64,000 nt of DNA from an uncultured Mycobacteriaceae bacterium (GCA_902826815.1 CADEGF010000021.1:32090-96089), one strand, 5' to 3'; numbered from the stretch's first letter, positions 1-9,815 are shown. Notes: generated from the sequence alone by a model not told the origin. Numbers and translations: made by a program.

Positions 1-1
1 A

Positions 2-30
2 ACCGTAATGAGACTGCTGTCTCATGTCAA
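2..30 (-). promoter_or_regulatory. Leftward promoter with a palindromic operator in its spacer
   Basis: On the minus strand a consensus -35 TTGACA (30-25) is followed by a 17-bp spacer and TACGGT (7-2). The palindrome ATGAGAC-4-GTCTCAT (8-25) fills the spacer. The site lies just downstream of the adnB stop and would drive a gene beyond the left edge. A TetR-type repressor binding here would block RNA polymerase; the regulator is not identified. Confidence 0.5.
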
Positions 31-43
31 TACTATCGTCTTG

Positions 44-3000
44 TTATGCGACCTCCTCGCGGCTGAGCAGGTCCGCCAGGTCTTCGATCTCGGGCAGCGA
101 CTCGGGGACGACGGTCTGTCCCGACCGCACGTAGTGGAACGCCGCCCGGACGGAGTCCGCGGGTACGCCGCGCAGCGCAGCCCACGCCAGCCGGTAGACG
201 GCGAGCTGAACGGCCGCGTGCCGCTTGCCCTCCTCGGTTTCCGGCGGCTCGCCTGTCTTCCAGTCGACAACGGTGGCACCGTCGTCGTCGGTGAACACCG
301 CGTCGATCCGGCCTCGCACCACCGTGTCGCCGATGACCATGTCGAACGGCACCTCGACATCGACAGGCGTGCGGGCCGCCCATCGCGACGCCATGAACGC
401 GGCCTGCAGTTCAGCGAGGCTGTCGGCGCCCTCACGCGCCAAATGCCCGTCGACCGCACCAGGCAGGTCGTCGAGGTCGAAGAGCCGCTCTGCGCCATAG
501 AACCGCTGAACCCAGTCGTGAAATGCAGTGCCCAGCAAGGCATGCGGATCGGGCCGCACCGGCAGCCTGCGGCGCAGCCGTCGCAGCGCGGCGTCGGGTT
601 CACGGCCCAGATCCACCAGGCTGCTCACCGACAGCGCCGCGGGCAGCGTCGCGGGCCGCTGCGGTGCCACCCGGTCCCGTTCTGCGAGCAGCGCGTCGAC
701 ATCGGCGGCCCAGTCCTCGACTTCGGCTAGGTCGTCGCGGGGCGCATCGAGTGGCGCATCGAGCCGTCCCGTGAGCGCGCGCCGCACCAGCGCGGCGCCA
801 CGATCGACATCTCCGCGACGAACACCCGCGGGGTCGGCGGGCCACACCGCTTCGACCGCCCTGTCCCGCAACGGGTTTGCCGCGCCATCGGCCGGCGTCG
901 GCGCCCAGTGTTCGACGACACCGCACGGTTCGCCGTCGACCGCCGAGCTGTCGATGATCTCCTTGAGCTCGCAGAGGAACTCCGACGGCCCCCGTGGTTT
1001 GCCCTCCGATGCACCCCAGTGATGACCCGAAAGCAGCAGCGTGTCCTCGGCGCGGGTGAGCGCCACGTACAGCAGCCTGCGCTCCTCGTCGACGCGGCGC
1101 TGATCGAGGCTGCGCTTATGCTCGTAGATCTTGTCGGACAACAGCTTCCGATCGTTCACATCCGATGTGTCGAGAACCGGGACGCCGTGCGCGCCGAGAG
1201 TGGCCCTGTCACCGCGCAGCAGCGGTGGCAGGTCGCCCGCATCGGTGAGCCACGTCCGCATCGATGCCGTCGACGGGAAGACGCGCCCGCTCAGGTGGGG
1301 CACGGCTACCAGCTGCCACTCGAGGCCCTTGGCTGCATGCACGGTCAGGATCTGGACCCGGTCGGCTGCGACGGTGACCTCGGCAGGCGCCAGTCCGTTC
1401 TCCACCACCATCGCGGCTTCGAGGTACCCGAGCAGATCCGAGACCGTCGCGCCGGGACGTGCCGCCGCGTAGTCGGTCACCACGTCGGCGAAGGCGTCGA
1501 GATGTTCGGTGCCGCTCCACCCCGCAGACGGCGGCCGTGCGGCGCGGGCCTCGGCGTCGACGCCGAGCACCCGGCGCACCTCGGCGACCAGGTCGGAAAG
1601 TGAGTGAGTCAGGTGAGCGCGCAGTCCCGTCAGCTCGTGGCCGAGCGCGGTTATCCGGCGGTGGCCCTCCGTCGAATAGGCCTGGGCCGCACCGGGATCG
1701 CCGATCGCGTCGGCCAGGCAGGCGGCGTCGGCGTCGGGAGCGGCGTCGGCGACGATGACGTCGGCGCAGGCGCGGTCCCGCGGGCCGCCGACATGATCCA
1801 GTTCGACGGCGCGGCGCCACAGCGCGGAGATGTCACGGCCGCCCAGCTGCCATCGCGGGCCGGTGAGCACCCGCATGGCGGCGGCACCTGCGGCGGGGTC
1901 GGCGACGAGGCGCAGCATGGCGACCACGTCGGCGACCTCGGTCACGGCGAGCAGCCCGGCAAGCCCGACAACCTCGACCGGCACTCCCCTTTCGCCGAGC
2001 GCATCGGCCATCGGTGCCGCATCGGCGTTGCGCCGCACCAACACCGCTGCCGTCGGCACGGCGTTCCCGGCATCGCGGGCCCCGTGGTAGCGGCGCGCGA
2101 TGTGGTCGGCGACCCAGTCGCGTTCGGCCTCGACGTCACCCAGGAGCGCGCACCGGATGGTGCCCGGTTCGGCGCCGGGCCGGGGGCGCAGCGCCGACAC
2201 CGCCACCGACCTGCGCCTGGCCTCGGCCGACACCGCATTGGCCACATAGAGCGCCCGCGGAGGATTGCGCCAGCTGGTGCGCAGCTCCAGCGTCGGCGCC
2301 GGGGTGCCGTCGGACAGCGGGAAGTCGGTGGTGAAGCGCGGCAGATTGGTGGCAGACGCCCCGCGCCAGCCGTAGATCGATTGAATCGGGTCGCCGACGG
2401 CGGTCAGCGCGAGATCGTCGTCGACCCCACCACCGAACAGCGACGACAGCGCCACCCGCTGCGCGTGACCGGTGTCCTGGTATTCGTCGAGCAGCACCAC
2501 CCGGAAGCGCTGCCGCAACTGCGCACCCACCTGCGGGAAAGTAGAGGCCAACCGGGCGGCCGAGGCCATCTGCATGCCGAAGTCCATCACCTTCTCGGCC
2601 CGCATGCGTCGGTGCAGCGCGTCGATCAGCGGCACCAGCACGGTGCGCTCGTTCTGGGTGGCGAGCATTCGCAACAGCCACTGGCTGGGGCCGCGGTCGC
2701 GTTGGTAGGGACCGGCGGGCAGCGTGTGCACGAGTCGGTCCAGTTCGACATGGGTGTCGGTCAGCTGTTCGGTGTCGACGAGGTGCTCGGCCAGTTGACC
2801 TGCCAGCCGCAACACCATCGTGGTGACGGCGGCGGGTGTCTTGTCGGTGTCGAGTGCGCCGGGGTGTTCGGAGACGACGCGAAATGCCAACTGCCACAAC
2901 TCTGTCTCGCTGAGCAGCCTGGTATCCGGCTCTACCGGCAGTAGGAGTCCGTGCTCACGCAGAAGCGTGCCGGCGAAGGCGTGGTAGGTGCTGACCGTCG

Positions 3001-3319
3001 CGGGGTCGTCGGCCATGTCGAGGCTGCCTGCAACGAGCCCGGCGCCTGCGAGCCGGGCCAGTCGGGAGCGGACGCGGCGCAGCAGTTGACCCGCTGCCTT
3101 GCGGGTGAACGTCAGGCCGAGCACCTCACCGGGCGAGGCGTAGCCGTTGGCCACCAGCCACACCACGCGGGCAGCCATCGTCTCGGTCTTACCCGCGCCT
3201 GCACCTGCGATCACCACCAACGGCCCCGGCGGTGCCGCGATCACCGCCGCCTGCTCGTCGGTCGGCGCGAAAAGACCGAGGGCAGCGGCCAACTCGGCAG
3301 GACTGTATTTCGCGATCAT
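44..3319 (-). CDS. adnB: AdnB subunit of the AdnAB helicase-nuclease (UvrD-like motor plus RecB-type nuclease)
   Basis: This is a 1091-residue DNA repair motor. The N-terminal superfamily 1 helicase has Walker A GAGAGKT at residues 39-45, a DEYQD Walker B box, and later motifs GDPIQSIYGWRG and VALTRAE. The C-terminal RecB-like nuclease has the conserved VVDWKTG motif. In mycobacteria AdnB pairs with AdnA to resect double-strand breaks in place of RecBCD, and AdnB is known as the leading ATP-driven motor. The ATG at 3319 overlaps the adnA stop as ATGA, so the two subunits are translationally coupled. Longer in-frame starts exist but would run into adnA. Length matches the family (about 1100 residues). 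Confidence 0.93.
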   Translation of the reverse strand: MIAKYSPAELAAALGLFAPTDEQAAVIAAPPGPLVVIAGAGAGKTETMAARVVWLVANGYASPGEVLGLTFTRKAAGQLLRRVRSRLARLAGAGLVAGSLDMADDPATVSTYHAFAGTLLREHGLLLPVEPDTRLLSETELWQLAFRVVSEHPGALDTDKTPAAVTTMVLRLAGQLAEHLVDTEQLTDTHVELDRLVHTLPAGPYQRDRGPSQWLLRMLATQNERTVLVPLIDALHRRMRAEKVMDFGMQMASAARLASTFPQVGAQLRQRFRVVLLDEYQDTGHAQRVALSSLFGGGVDDDLALTAVGDPIQSIYGWRGASATNLPRFTTDFPLSDGTPAPTLELRTSWRNPPRALYVANAVSAEARRRSVAVSALRPRPGAEPGTIRCALLGDVEAERDWVADHIARRYHGARDAGNAVPTAAVLVRRNADAAPMADALGERGVPVEVVGLAGLLAVTEVADVVAMLRLVADPAAGAAAMRVLTGPRWQLGGRDISALWRRAVELDHVGGPRDRACADVIVADAAPDADAACLADAIGDPGAAQAYSTEGHRRITALGHELTGLRAHLTHSLSDLVAEVRRVLGVDAEARAARPPSAGWSGTEHLDAFADVVTDYAAARPGATVSDLLGYLEAAMVVENGLAPAEVTVAADRVQILTVHAAKGLEWQLVAVPHLSGRVFPSTASMRTWLTDAGDLPPLLRGDRATLGAHGVPVLDTSDVNDRKLLSDKIYEHKRSLDQRRVDEERRLLYVALTRAEDTLLLSGHHWGASEGKPRGPSEFLCELKEIIDSSAVDGEPCGVVEHWAPTPADGAANPLRDRAVEAVWPADPAGVRRGDVDRGAALVRRALTGRLDAPLDAPRDDLAEVEDWAADVDALLAERDRVAPQRPATLPAALSVSSLVDLGREPDAALRRLRRRLPVRPDPHALLGTAFHDWVQRFYGAERLFDLDDLPGAVDGHLAREGADSLAELQAAFMASRWAARTPVDVEVPFDMVIGDTVVRGRIDAVFTDDDGATVVDWKTGEPPETEEGKRHAAVQLAVYRLAWAALRGVPADSVRAAFHYVRSGQTVVPESLPEIEDLADLLSREEVA

Positions 3320-6300
3320 GACGTCGATGTGCCGTCGGACGCGGCCTGCGCGGGACAGCTCTGACGCACCGGGCAGTGCGCGCAGCCGTCGTTGACGCGG
3401 GCCGTGAACTGTGGTCCCTGCGTCGCGGCGGCCGCCTTGCCTACCAGTTGGCGCCACTGGTCGCGGGCATCGGGGGTCAGCGGGTTCTGCTCCCGCTCGG
3501 TCGGCCCCGCCGCCGCAGGCTTACCGAGATAGACCAGCCGTCCGCCGCCAGGGGAATCCCCGTCCTGAAGAAGGCCTTCGGCGATGGCGAGCTGATACAT
3601 CGCCAGCTGGGCGTGCTTCTGCGCGTCATTCTTGCTGACCGGTGTTTTCCCGGTCTTGATGTCGACGACCACCAGCCGGCCGGCTTCATCGCGTTCGAGC
3701 CGGTCAAGACGGCCCCGCACCTGTACGGAGGTTCCGTTACAGTCGAGCACCCCGTCGACGTCGACCTCCGTGCCCACCTCGGTGAGTTCCTGGCGCGTCT
3801 GTTCCCGCCACTGCGCGAAGGTGGACAGCATCGTCTTGTGCCGTACCAGTTCGTTGTCCGCATACCATGTTGACTCGAACGGCAGTTTCTCCCAGAGTCT
3901 TTCGAGCTCAGCGACCATCCTGCCCTCGGTCATGCCGGGATCGGCGACCAGGGCGTGCACCAACGAGCCGATCGCCGAGCGCACGTCACGGCCGTCGCTG
4001 CCGCCGTGCCGTTCGAGCAGCCATCGCAGCGGGCAGTCGGCCAGCGTCTGCAGCGTCGACGGCGACAGCCGCACCACGTGTTCGTCACCCGACCACAACG
4101 GGTCGTCACTGCTTGGCACCGTCATGCCGTACCACTGCGCGGGATCGGCGCCGGTGACGCCTGCAGCCGCCAGCCGTGCCAATTGAGCTGCCGCACAGGC
4201 CCTTACCGTGTCGTCGACGACACCCTCGGGCGCGCAGATCGCCGCGCGAAGCGTGCCGACCAGCGGTGCGGGAGCGAGCACCCGCGGGGCGAGCACTGGC
4301 TCGGCGGTACCGGTGTCGGCATCGGTCACGAACCGGGCCAACTCGGCGTGAAACGGCGAAGGCAGCATCGAGTCGTCGCCGCACTCGCTGTCGACCGCGG
4401 TCACCAGCAGTCGGTGGCGGGCGCGGCCCATCGCGGCGATCAGGAGCCTGCGTTCCTCGGCGATGAGCGGGGCCCGGCTCGAGACACGCGTCGCGTAGTC
4501 GTCGGTGACGCCGTCGAGGATGTCGACGAGGTGCTGGGTGCCGAGCACACCGCCGCGGGGAGTCGTGTTGGGCCACAGCCCTTCCTGCAGCCCCGCGATG
4601 ACCACGATGTCCCATTCCCTGCCAAGGGCCGCGTGCGCACTCACCAGCGCGACACCGTCACTGTCGGGTGATGCGTCATCCGACGCTGGCGCCGGGCCCA
4701 GCGCGACGACATGCTCGACGAGGCCGCGAAGGGATGCACCCGCGGTCCGCGATACGTACTGTTCCGTCACATCGAACAACGCGGTGACCGCGTCGAGGTC
4801 GGCATCGGCCTTGGCGCCCGCGGGACCACCGCGTTCACTGGCCGCCAGCCAGCGCTTCTGCAGACCGGAGCGCTGCCACGTCTGCCACAGCGTGTAGCGC
4901 GGGTCGGCGCCGTCGGCGTCGCTGCGCCGCGCTGCGGTCAGCACGGCTCGCACCCTCTTCAGCGGGCGGCCGAGATCGCCTGTGACTGCGATATTTTCCG
5001 AGTCGAGCGCCTCGACGAGCAGGTCGCCGAAATCGCGAGGAGGCTGGCTGCGATCGGCTCGGCGCAGCGCCCTGCGCAGTTGCCGCAGCGACACCGGGTC
5101 GACGCTGCCGAAGGGGCCGGTGAGCAATTGCTGCGCGCGTTCGCCGTCCAAACCGTCGGCGACCGCGGCCAGAACCGTGAGCATCGCCTTCGCCGCGGTC
5201 TGTTCGGCGACCGGCACGCCCGACGGCGGAGTCAGCACGGGTACGCCGGCGGCGGTGAGCGCCCGGGTCAGTGCGGCACCGCTTTGCCGCACGGAACGGA
5301 CGACCACGGCCATCTGCGTCCACGGCACCCCGTCGATGAGGTGTGCACGACGCAGCGTGTCGACGATCAGCGCGGCTTCGGCGTGTGCGGATGCGGCCAC
5401 CCGCACGGACACCGAACCCGCTTCGGCACCGGCGCCGACCAGTTCTCTGGCCGTGCTCGCGCCGGGCAGCCTGCCCGCGACTCCGGTGATGGCACGAGCC
5501 ACCGCCGGTGCGCAGCGGTGCGACTCCGTGAGCGTGATGACCGGGTCGTCGTCCTCGGTCAGCAATGCCGGGTCGGCGCCGCGGTAGGAGAACACCGATT
5601 GGTTCGGGTCACCGGCGATGACGGTCAGGTCGGCACCTGCCGCCAACACCCGCACCAGCCTGGCGGCCTGAGGGTCGAGGTGCTGGGCGTCGTCGACCAG
5701 GAGCAGCTTGATGCGGGCGCGTTCGGCGGCGAGCAGGTCGGCGTCGACCGCGAACGCCTCGAGCGCGGCGCCGACGAGTTCGGCCGCACCGAGCGCAGGC
5801 ACGGTGGCCTGCGGCGCCGCCATCCCGACGGCCGACCGAAGCAGCATCGTCTGCTCGTACTGTTGGGCGAACTGGCCTGCGGCCAGCCACTCCGGACGGC
5901 CCGACGACCGGCCGAGACGTTGCAGCGCAATGGGATCCACCCCGCGCTCGGTGCAGCGCGCCAGCAGATCGCGCAGCTCGGTGGCGAATCCGACGGTGCT
6001 CAGCGCCTGCCGCAGCTGGCGAGGCCACCCGACTGCGGACCGGTCGCCGTCCTCGAGGTCACCCGCGAGAAGCTCGCGGATGATGCCGTCCTGCTCGGCG
6101 GTGGTGATCAGGCGAGGAGGCGGATCCCCGTTGCGCTGGGCGGCCAGCCTCAGAAGCGCAAAGGCATACGAGTGCACCGTCCGGACGAGCGGTTCGCGGA
6201 TGACGGCGCGACTGCCTGCCCGCAGCAGCGACGAGGTGATCGCGGCGCGCGCCTGGGCGCCGAGCCGAGCCGAACCCGTCAGCAGCAGAACCGATTCTGG

Positions 6301-6447
6301 TTGGACCCCGTTGGCGATGCGCGCGGCCGCGGCGTCGATCAGCGCCCGTGTCTTGCCGGTGCCCGGGCCGCCGAGCACGCGCACGACACCGCGAAAACCG
6401 GGCTCGGTCAATGCCGTCGGGGTGAGCGTGATGTGCGGTGCGGACAT
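3316..6447 (-). CDS. adnA: AdnA subunit of the AdnAB helicase-nuclease
   Basis: This 1043-residue protein is the partner of AdnB. It has an N-terminal P-loop GGPGTGKT at residues 26-33, UvrD-like motifs such as VDDAQHLDP and GDPNQSVFSYRG, and a C-terminal nuclease motif VVVDIKTGK. Cysteines in ADCPLRW and in CAHCPVRQSC (C1022, C1025, C1031) fit the iron-sulphur cluster reported for this subunit. I chose the ATG at 6447, beginning MSAPHITLTP, because the residues after it align with the helicase domain. The frame stays open to 6960, but that stretch overlaps the divergent lipV gene. Confidence 0.92.
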   Translation of the reverse strand: MSAPHITLTPTALTEPGFRGVVRVLGGPGTGKTRALIDAAAARIANGVQPESVLLLTGSARLGAQARAAITSSLLRAGSRAVIREPLVRTVHSYAFALLRLAAQRNGDPPPRLITTAEQDGIIRELLAGDLEDGDRSAVGWPRQLRQALSTVGFATELRDLLARCTERGVDPIALQRLGRSSGRPEWLAAGQFAQQYEQTMLLRSAVGMAAPQATVPALGAAELVGAALEAFAVDADLLAAERARIKLLLVDDAQHLDPQAARLVRVLAAGADLTVIAGDPNQSVFSYRGADPALLTEDDDPVITLTESHRCAPAVARAITGVAGRLPGASTARELVGAGAEAGSVSVRVAASAHAEAALIVDTLRRAHLIDGVPWTQMAVVVRSVRQSGAALTRALTAAGVPVLTPPSGVPVAEQTAAKAMLTVLAAVADGLDGERAQQLLTGPFGSVDPVSLRQLRRALRRADRSQPPRDFGDLLVEALDSENIAVTGDLGRPLKRVRAVLTAARRSDADGADPRYTLWQTWQRSGLQKRWLAASERGGPAGAKADADLDAVTALFDVTEQYVSRTAGASLRGLVEHVVALGPAPASDDASPDSDGVALVSAHAALGREWDIVVIAGLQEGLWPNTTPRGGVLGTQHLVDILDGVTDDYATRVSSRAPLIAEERRLLIAAMGRARHRLLVTAVDSECGDDSMLPSPFHAELARFVTDADTGTAEPVLAPRVLAPAPLVGTLRAAICAPEGVVDDTVRACAAAQLARLAAAGVTGADPAQWYGMTVPSSDDPLWSGDEHVVRLSPSTLQTLADCPLRWLLERHGGSDGRDVRSAIGSLVHALVADPGMTEGRMVAELERLWEKLPFESTWYADNELVRHKTMLSTFAQWREQTRQELTEVGTEVDVDGVLDCNGTSVQVRGRLDRLERDEAGRLVVVDIKTGKTPVSKNDAQKHAQLAMYQLAIAEGLLQDGDSPGGGRLVYLGKPAAAGPTEREQNPLTPDARDQWRQLVGKAAAATQGPQFTARVNDGCAHCPVRQSCPAQAASDGTSTS

Positions 6448-6510
6448 GAGGGCATGACACCACGAGGGTCCGACAAGTCCTGCCGACACGGCTGCCCTTA
6501 GCATCGACCC

Positions 6511-7308
6511 GTGGCCAGCGACCCCCAATTCCTCAACGTGCACCGTTTCGGCCCCGATCAGCCTGCGCAGGTGCTGGCCGTACATGGGCTCACCGGACAC
6601 GGACTCCGGTGGCGGGCGCTGGCGGCCGAACACCTGCCCAACTTCTCGATCCTGGCCCCCGATCTGCTGGGTCACGGAAGGTCGTCGTGGGAGGCGCCGT
6701 GGACGTTGGAGGCCAATGTCGCCGCACTCGCCGATCTGCTCGCCAAGGAGACCACGCGCCCCGTCGTGGTGGTCGGGCACTCGTTCGGCTGCGCGGTCGC
6801 GCTCAGGCTCGCCGTCACCCGGCCCGACCTCGTCGCATCGCTTGTGCTCCTCGATCCGGCCGTCGGCCTCGACGGCGCATGGATGGCCAACATCGCCGAC
6901 GACATGATGGCCTCGCCGTACTACCTGGACCGCGACGAGGCGCGCAACGAGAAGGTGCACGGTTCATGGGCCGACGTCGACGCAGGAGAATTGGACGCCG
7001 AGCTCGACGAGCATCTGATCGAGCGGCCGGACGGCCGGTGCGGCTGGCGCATTTCCATCCCCGCGATGATGTCCTACTGGAGTGAGCTGGCGCGCGATTT
7101 CGTCGTGCCGCACAAGGGGATACGCACGACGCTGGTGCGTGCCACCCGCACCGACCCGCCGTATGTCACCGATGCGCTCATCGCCACGCTCTCCGAGAAG
7201 CTCGGGCCCCGGTTCTCGCTCGTCGACTTCGACTGCGATCACATGGTCGCGCAAGCCAAGCCCGCCGAGACTGCCGCGGTGATCCGGGACCGCCTCGAAC
7301 ACGCCTAG
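6511..7308 (+). CDS. lipV: Alpha/beta-hydrolase, LipV-type lipase/esterase
   Basis: A 265-residue alpha/beta-hydrolase with an oxyanion-hole motif HGLTGHG near the N terminus, the nucleophile elbow GHSFG, and a C-terminal FDCDHM segment that supplies the likely catalytic histidine. In M. tuberculosis the matching gene (Rv3203) is called lipV. It starts with GTG 63 bp from the divergent adnA start, so the two share a short promoter region. The alkyltransferase-like gene follows two bases after its stop, which suggests co-transcription. Substrate is unknown. Confidence 0.82.
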   Translation: MASDPQFLNVHRFGPDQPAQVLAVHGLTGHGLRWRALAAEHLPNFSILAPDLLGHGRSSWEAPWTLEANVAALADLLAKETTRPVVVVGHSFGCAVALRLAVTRPDLVASLVLLDPAVGLDGAWMANIADDMMASPYYLDRDEARNEKVHGSWADVDAGELDAELDEHLIERPDGRCGWRISIPAMMSYWSELARDFVVPHKGIRTTLVRATRTDPPYVTDALIATLSEKLGPRFSLVDFDCDHMVAQAKPAETAAVIRDRLEHA

Positions 7309-7310
7309 CC

Positions 7311-7607
7311 ATGGCCGCCATCACCGACGAACAGGTCGAGGCCGTACGCGCGCTCGTCGCATCGATCCCGTCGGGTCGGGTGTCGACCTACGGGGACATC
7401 GCCTCGGCGGCGGACCTCCCAAGCCCGCGTATCGTCGCCTGGATCATGCGTACGGATTCGGCGGATCTTCCGTGGCACAGGGTGATCCGGGCGTCGGGAC
7501 GGCCCGCGCCGCATCTCACCACGCGTCAACTCGAACTACTGCGCGCCGAGGGCGTGCTCGCCAGCGACGGCCGGATCAGGCTCGCCGAAGTGCGGCACGA
7601 GTTCTGA
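7311..7607 (+). CDS. Alkyltransferase-like (ATL) protein, MGMT-related
   Basis: A 98-residue protein of the MGMT DNA-binding fold: IPSGRVSTYGDIA is the helix-turn-helix and PWHRVIRASG replaces the PCHRV active site. The catalytic cysteine is Trp, as in ATL proteins, which bind O6-alkylguanine and flag it for nucleotide excision repair rather than transferring the alkyl group. It sits two bases after lipV and close to adnAB, so this end of the window groups DNA repair functions. Confidence 0.85.
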   Translation: MAAITDEQVEAVRALVASIPSGRVSTYGDIASAADLPSPRIVAWIMRTDSADLPWHRVIRASGRPAPHLTTRQLELLRAEGVLASDGRIRLAEVRHEF

Positions 7608-7609
7608 CG

Positions 7610-8464
7610 TCAGAGCAGCTGGCGAACCAGCGCGGCGGTGCGGGCCAGACCCGGGAACGCCGCGGCGGTCGAGCGCGGGTGCAGGGCGTGCACCGCGAGC
7701 CTGAACATCAACGCGCGCAGCAACATCTGCGGCCACTCGGGTAGCGGACCCCACCGCTCGACCAGGCCGTCGTCGGCCTCACCCCATGACAGCGCATCGA
7801 CGACGACGACCCCGGCCGCCCATGTGGCCGGCCGCCAGTAGGGCGTGATGTCGGTGATTCCCGGCGCCGCGGTACCCGCGAAAAGCACTGTGCCGTAAAG
7901 GTCGCCGTGCACCAGCTGGTTGGGGCCCTTCGTTGGCTTGCGCAGTCCGGCGAGTTGATTGATCAGATCGACCGACCGCTGGCCGTCCGCCGAGCCGGGG
8001 GAGACCGGTGCGCCGGGCGACAGCGACTGCAGCGGCCGTTCCTCCCACGCCGCGCGGTCCGCGGCGATGAACACGTCGACGTCGGACCACGGCGCGACCG
8101 GCGCCTGGGTCAGGAACCGCGGACGTTCCAGCTTGGCGGTCGCCTCATGCAGGCGCACCGCCGACGAGACGACCTCGTCGTGGCGGGGTTCCGGCGTGCC
8201 CGCGACGAACGTGTCCGCGCGCCAGCCGGCGACGACGTAGCGGCCGTCGGTCGACCGTACGGGCCTGCCGAGGCGGACGCCGTCGACGAAAAGCGTCTCG
8301 CGCACCTTCGCCGACCATGCGGCGCGGGCGTGGTCGGCAACCATCGACAACACCACTTCGCCGCATCGCCAGCCGCCCTCGGCGCCGACTCCGAGTTCGA
8401 CTGGATGCAGGCCACTGACACCGAACGCCGCCAGCACGTGGTCTGGCGGGCGTTCATCGGTCAC
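7610..8464 (-). CDS. TIGR02569 family protein (kinase-like fold)
   Basis: A 284-residue actinobacterial protein equivalent in position to Rv3205c. It resembles aminoglycoside/choline-kinase-like phosphotransferases: LVHGDLYGTVLF recalls the HGDLxxxN catalytic loop, but the usual Asn is replaced, and GITDITPYWRPATWAAG recalls the DxD region. Enzymatic activity is therefore doubtful. GTG start at 8464. The gene is convergent with the ATL gene, two bases apart, and lies downstream of moeZ on the same strand (81-bp gap). Confidence 0.75.
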   Translation of the reverse strand: MTDERPPDHVLAAFGVSGLHPVELGVGAEGGWRCGEVVLSMVADHARAAWSAKVRETLFVDGVRLGRPVRSTDGRYVVAGWRADTFVAGTPEPRHDEVVSSAVRLHEATAKLERPRFLTQAPVAPWSDVDVFIAADRAAWEERPLQSLSPGAPVSPGSADGQRSVDLINQLAGLRKPTKGPNQLVHGDLYGTVLFAGTAAPGITDITPYWRPATWAAGVVVVDALSWGEADDGLVERWGPLPEWPQMLLRALMFRLAVHALHPRSTAAAFPGLARTAALVRQLL

Positions 8465-8545
8465 AGCGTCAGGCTACCGTCGTCACCCGCCCGAAAGGCT
8501 TCGCTGACCAGCTGTGTCGGTATTCATATTGACGCGATCGACGCG

Positions 8546-9724
8546 TTAGTACATCACCATGTCGGGCTCGAGCTGGTTGCCCCATGCCACGATTCCGCCC
8601 TGCACGTGCAGCGCGTCGGAGAAGCCCGCCTTCTTGGCGATGGCAAGCACCTCCGCCGAGCGCACGCCCGTCTTGCAGTAGAACACCGGGGTGCGATCGA
8701 CCTGCAGCTTGGCCAGTGCTTCGCCCGACTCGAATGCGGGCTTCGGGATCAGCTGCGCGCCCTCGATCCGGTTGATATCCCACTCCACCTGTTCGCGGAC
8801 GTCGATCAACGAAATCGGCTTGCCGGAGTCGATCATGTCGCGCAGCTCGCGTGGCGTGATCGTCGATTCGGCGGCCGCCTCGGCGGCGGCGTCGGAAACC
8901 ACACCGCAGAACTCCTCGTAGTCGATCAGCTCGGTGATCTTCGGCGTCGTCGGATCCTTGCGGATCTTGATGGTGCGATAGTTCATGTCGAGTGCGTCGT
9001 ACACCATCAGCCTGCCGAGCAACGGCTCGCCGATACCTGTGATCAGCTTGATCGCCTCGGTGCCCATCACCGACGCGATCGACGCGCACAGGATGCCGAG
9101 CACACCGCCCTCCGCGCACGACGGCACCATGCCGGGCGGTGGCGGCTCCGGGTAGAGGTCGCGGTAGTTCAGGCCCAGACCGTCGGGCGCGTCCTCCCAG
9201 AACACCGAAACCTGGCCCTCGAAGCGGTAGATCGAGCCCCACACATAGGGCTTGCCCGCCAGCACGGCGGCATCGTTGACCAGGTAGCGGGTGGCGAAGT
9301 TGTCCGTGCCGTCGAGGATGAGGTCGTACTGCTCGAACAGTTCCACCGCGTTGTCGGGCTCCAGCCTGACCTCGTGCAGGCGAACGTCGACAAGCGAGTT
9401 GATCTCCTTGATGGAGTCGCGCGCGCTCTCGGCCTTGGACCGCCCGATGTCGGATTGCCCGTGGATGATCTGGCGCTGCAGATTGGATTCATCGACGACG
9501 TCGAACTCGACGATTCCGATGGTTCCGACGCCCGCGGCGGCCAGGTACAGCAGCGTCGGCGAGCCGAGCCCGCCCGCGCCGATGACCAGCACGCGCGCGT
9601 TCTTCAGCCGCTTCTGACCGTCGAGCCCGACGTCGGGGATGATCAGGTGGCGGCTGTAGCGCCCGACCTCTTCGCGCGTCAGCTCTGCCGCAGGCTCTAC
9701 CAGCGGCGGCAACGGTGTGGACAC
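8546..9724 (-). CDS. moeZ: MoeZ: ThiF/MoeB-type adenylyltransferase with rhodanese domain
   Basis: A 392-residue two-domain sulphur carrier activator. Residues about 20-260 are an E1-like adenylation domain with nucleotide motif GAGGLGSP and RQIIHGQSDIG; residues about 285-390 are a rhodanese domain whose persulphide cysteine lies in YCKTGVRS. The zinc-binding CxxC of MoeB is absent (NYRDLYPEPPPPG), as expected for MoeZ. The protein activates and sulphurates small carriers such as MoaD2 and CysO. GTG start with GAGGAGG upstream. The M. tuberculosis gene belongs to the SigH regulon. Confidence 0.92.
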   Translation of the reverse strand: MSTPLPPLVEPAAELTREEVGRYSRHLIIPDVGLDGQKRLKNARVLVIGAGGLGSPTLLYLAAAGVGTIGIVEFDVVDESNLQRQIIHGQSDIGRSKAESARDSIKEINSLVDVRLHEVRLEPDNAVELFEQYDLILDGTDNFATRYLVNDAAVLAGKPYVWGSIYRFEGQVSVFWEDAPDGLGLNYRDLYPEPPPPGMVPSCAEGGVLGILCASIASVMGTEAIKLITGIGEPLLGRLMVYDALDMNYRTIKIRKDPTTPKITELIDYEEFCGVVSDAAAEAAAESTITPRELRDMIDSGKPISLIDVREQVEWDINRIEGAQLIPKPAFESGEALAKLQVDRTPVFYCKTGVRSAEVLAIAKKAGFSDALHVQGGIVAWGNQLEPDMVMY

Positions 9725-9795
9725 CGAATACCTCCTCGATTCGAAGTCGGGGGTTGCTCCCTATCTCAACAGTTACCCACATCAACGGCAATCAC

Positions 9796-9815
9796 CGCCG
9801 GGCTCTTCCCCGGCG
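9796..9815 (-). terminator. Hairpin directly after the DUF3152 gene
   Basis: Arms CGCCGGG (9796-9802) and CCCGGCG (9809-9815) with a 6-base loop start immediately after the stop codon of the leftward DUF3152 gene. There is no U-tract, which is common in mycobacteria. It separates that gene from moeZ. Confidence 0.4.

Noticed and set aside
3316-6960. AdnA start at 6960
   Set aside because: This would overlap all of the first half of lipV; the helicase domain begins right after the ATG at 6447.
8469-9242. A 257-residue open frame on the minus strand inside moeZ
   Set aside because: It lies in another frame of moeZ, is Arg-rich without domains, and is explained by the high GC content.
9784-9809. 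GGAAGA-17-GTT on the minus strand before moeZ, resembling a SigH promoter
   Set aside because: The GGAA falls inside the loop of the hairpin after the DUF3152 gene and the third variable base is not the consensus. It could be real because moeZ is SigH controlled in M. tuberculosis, but the sequence alone does not support it.
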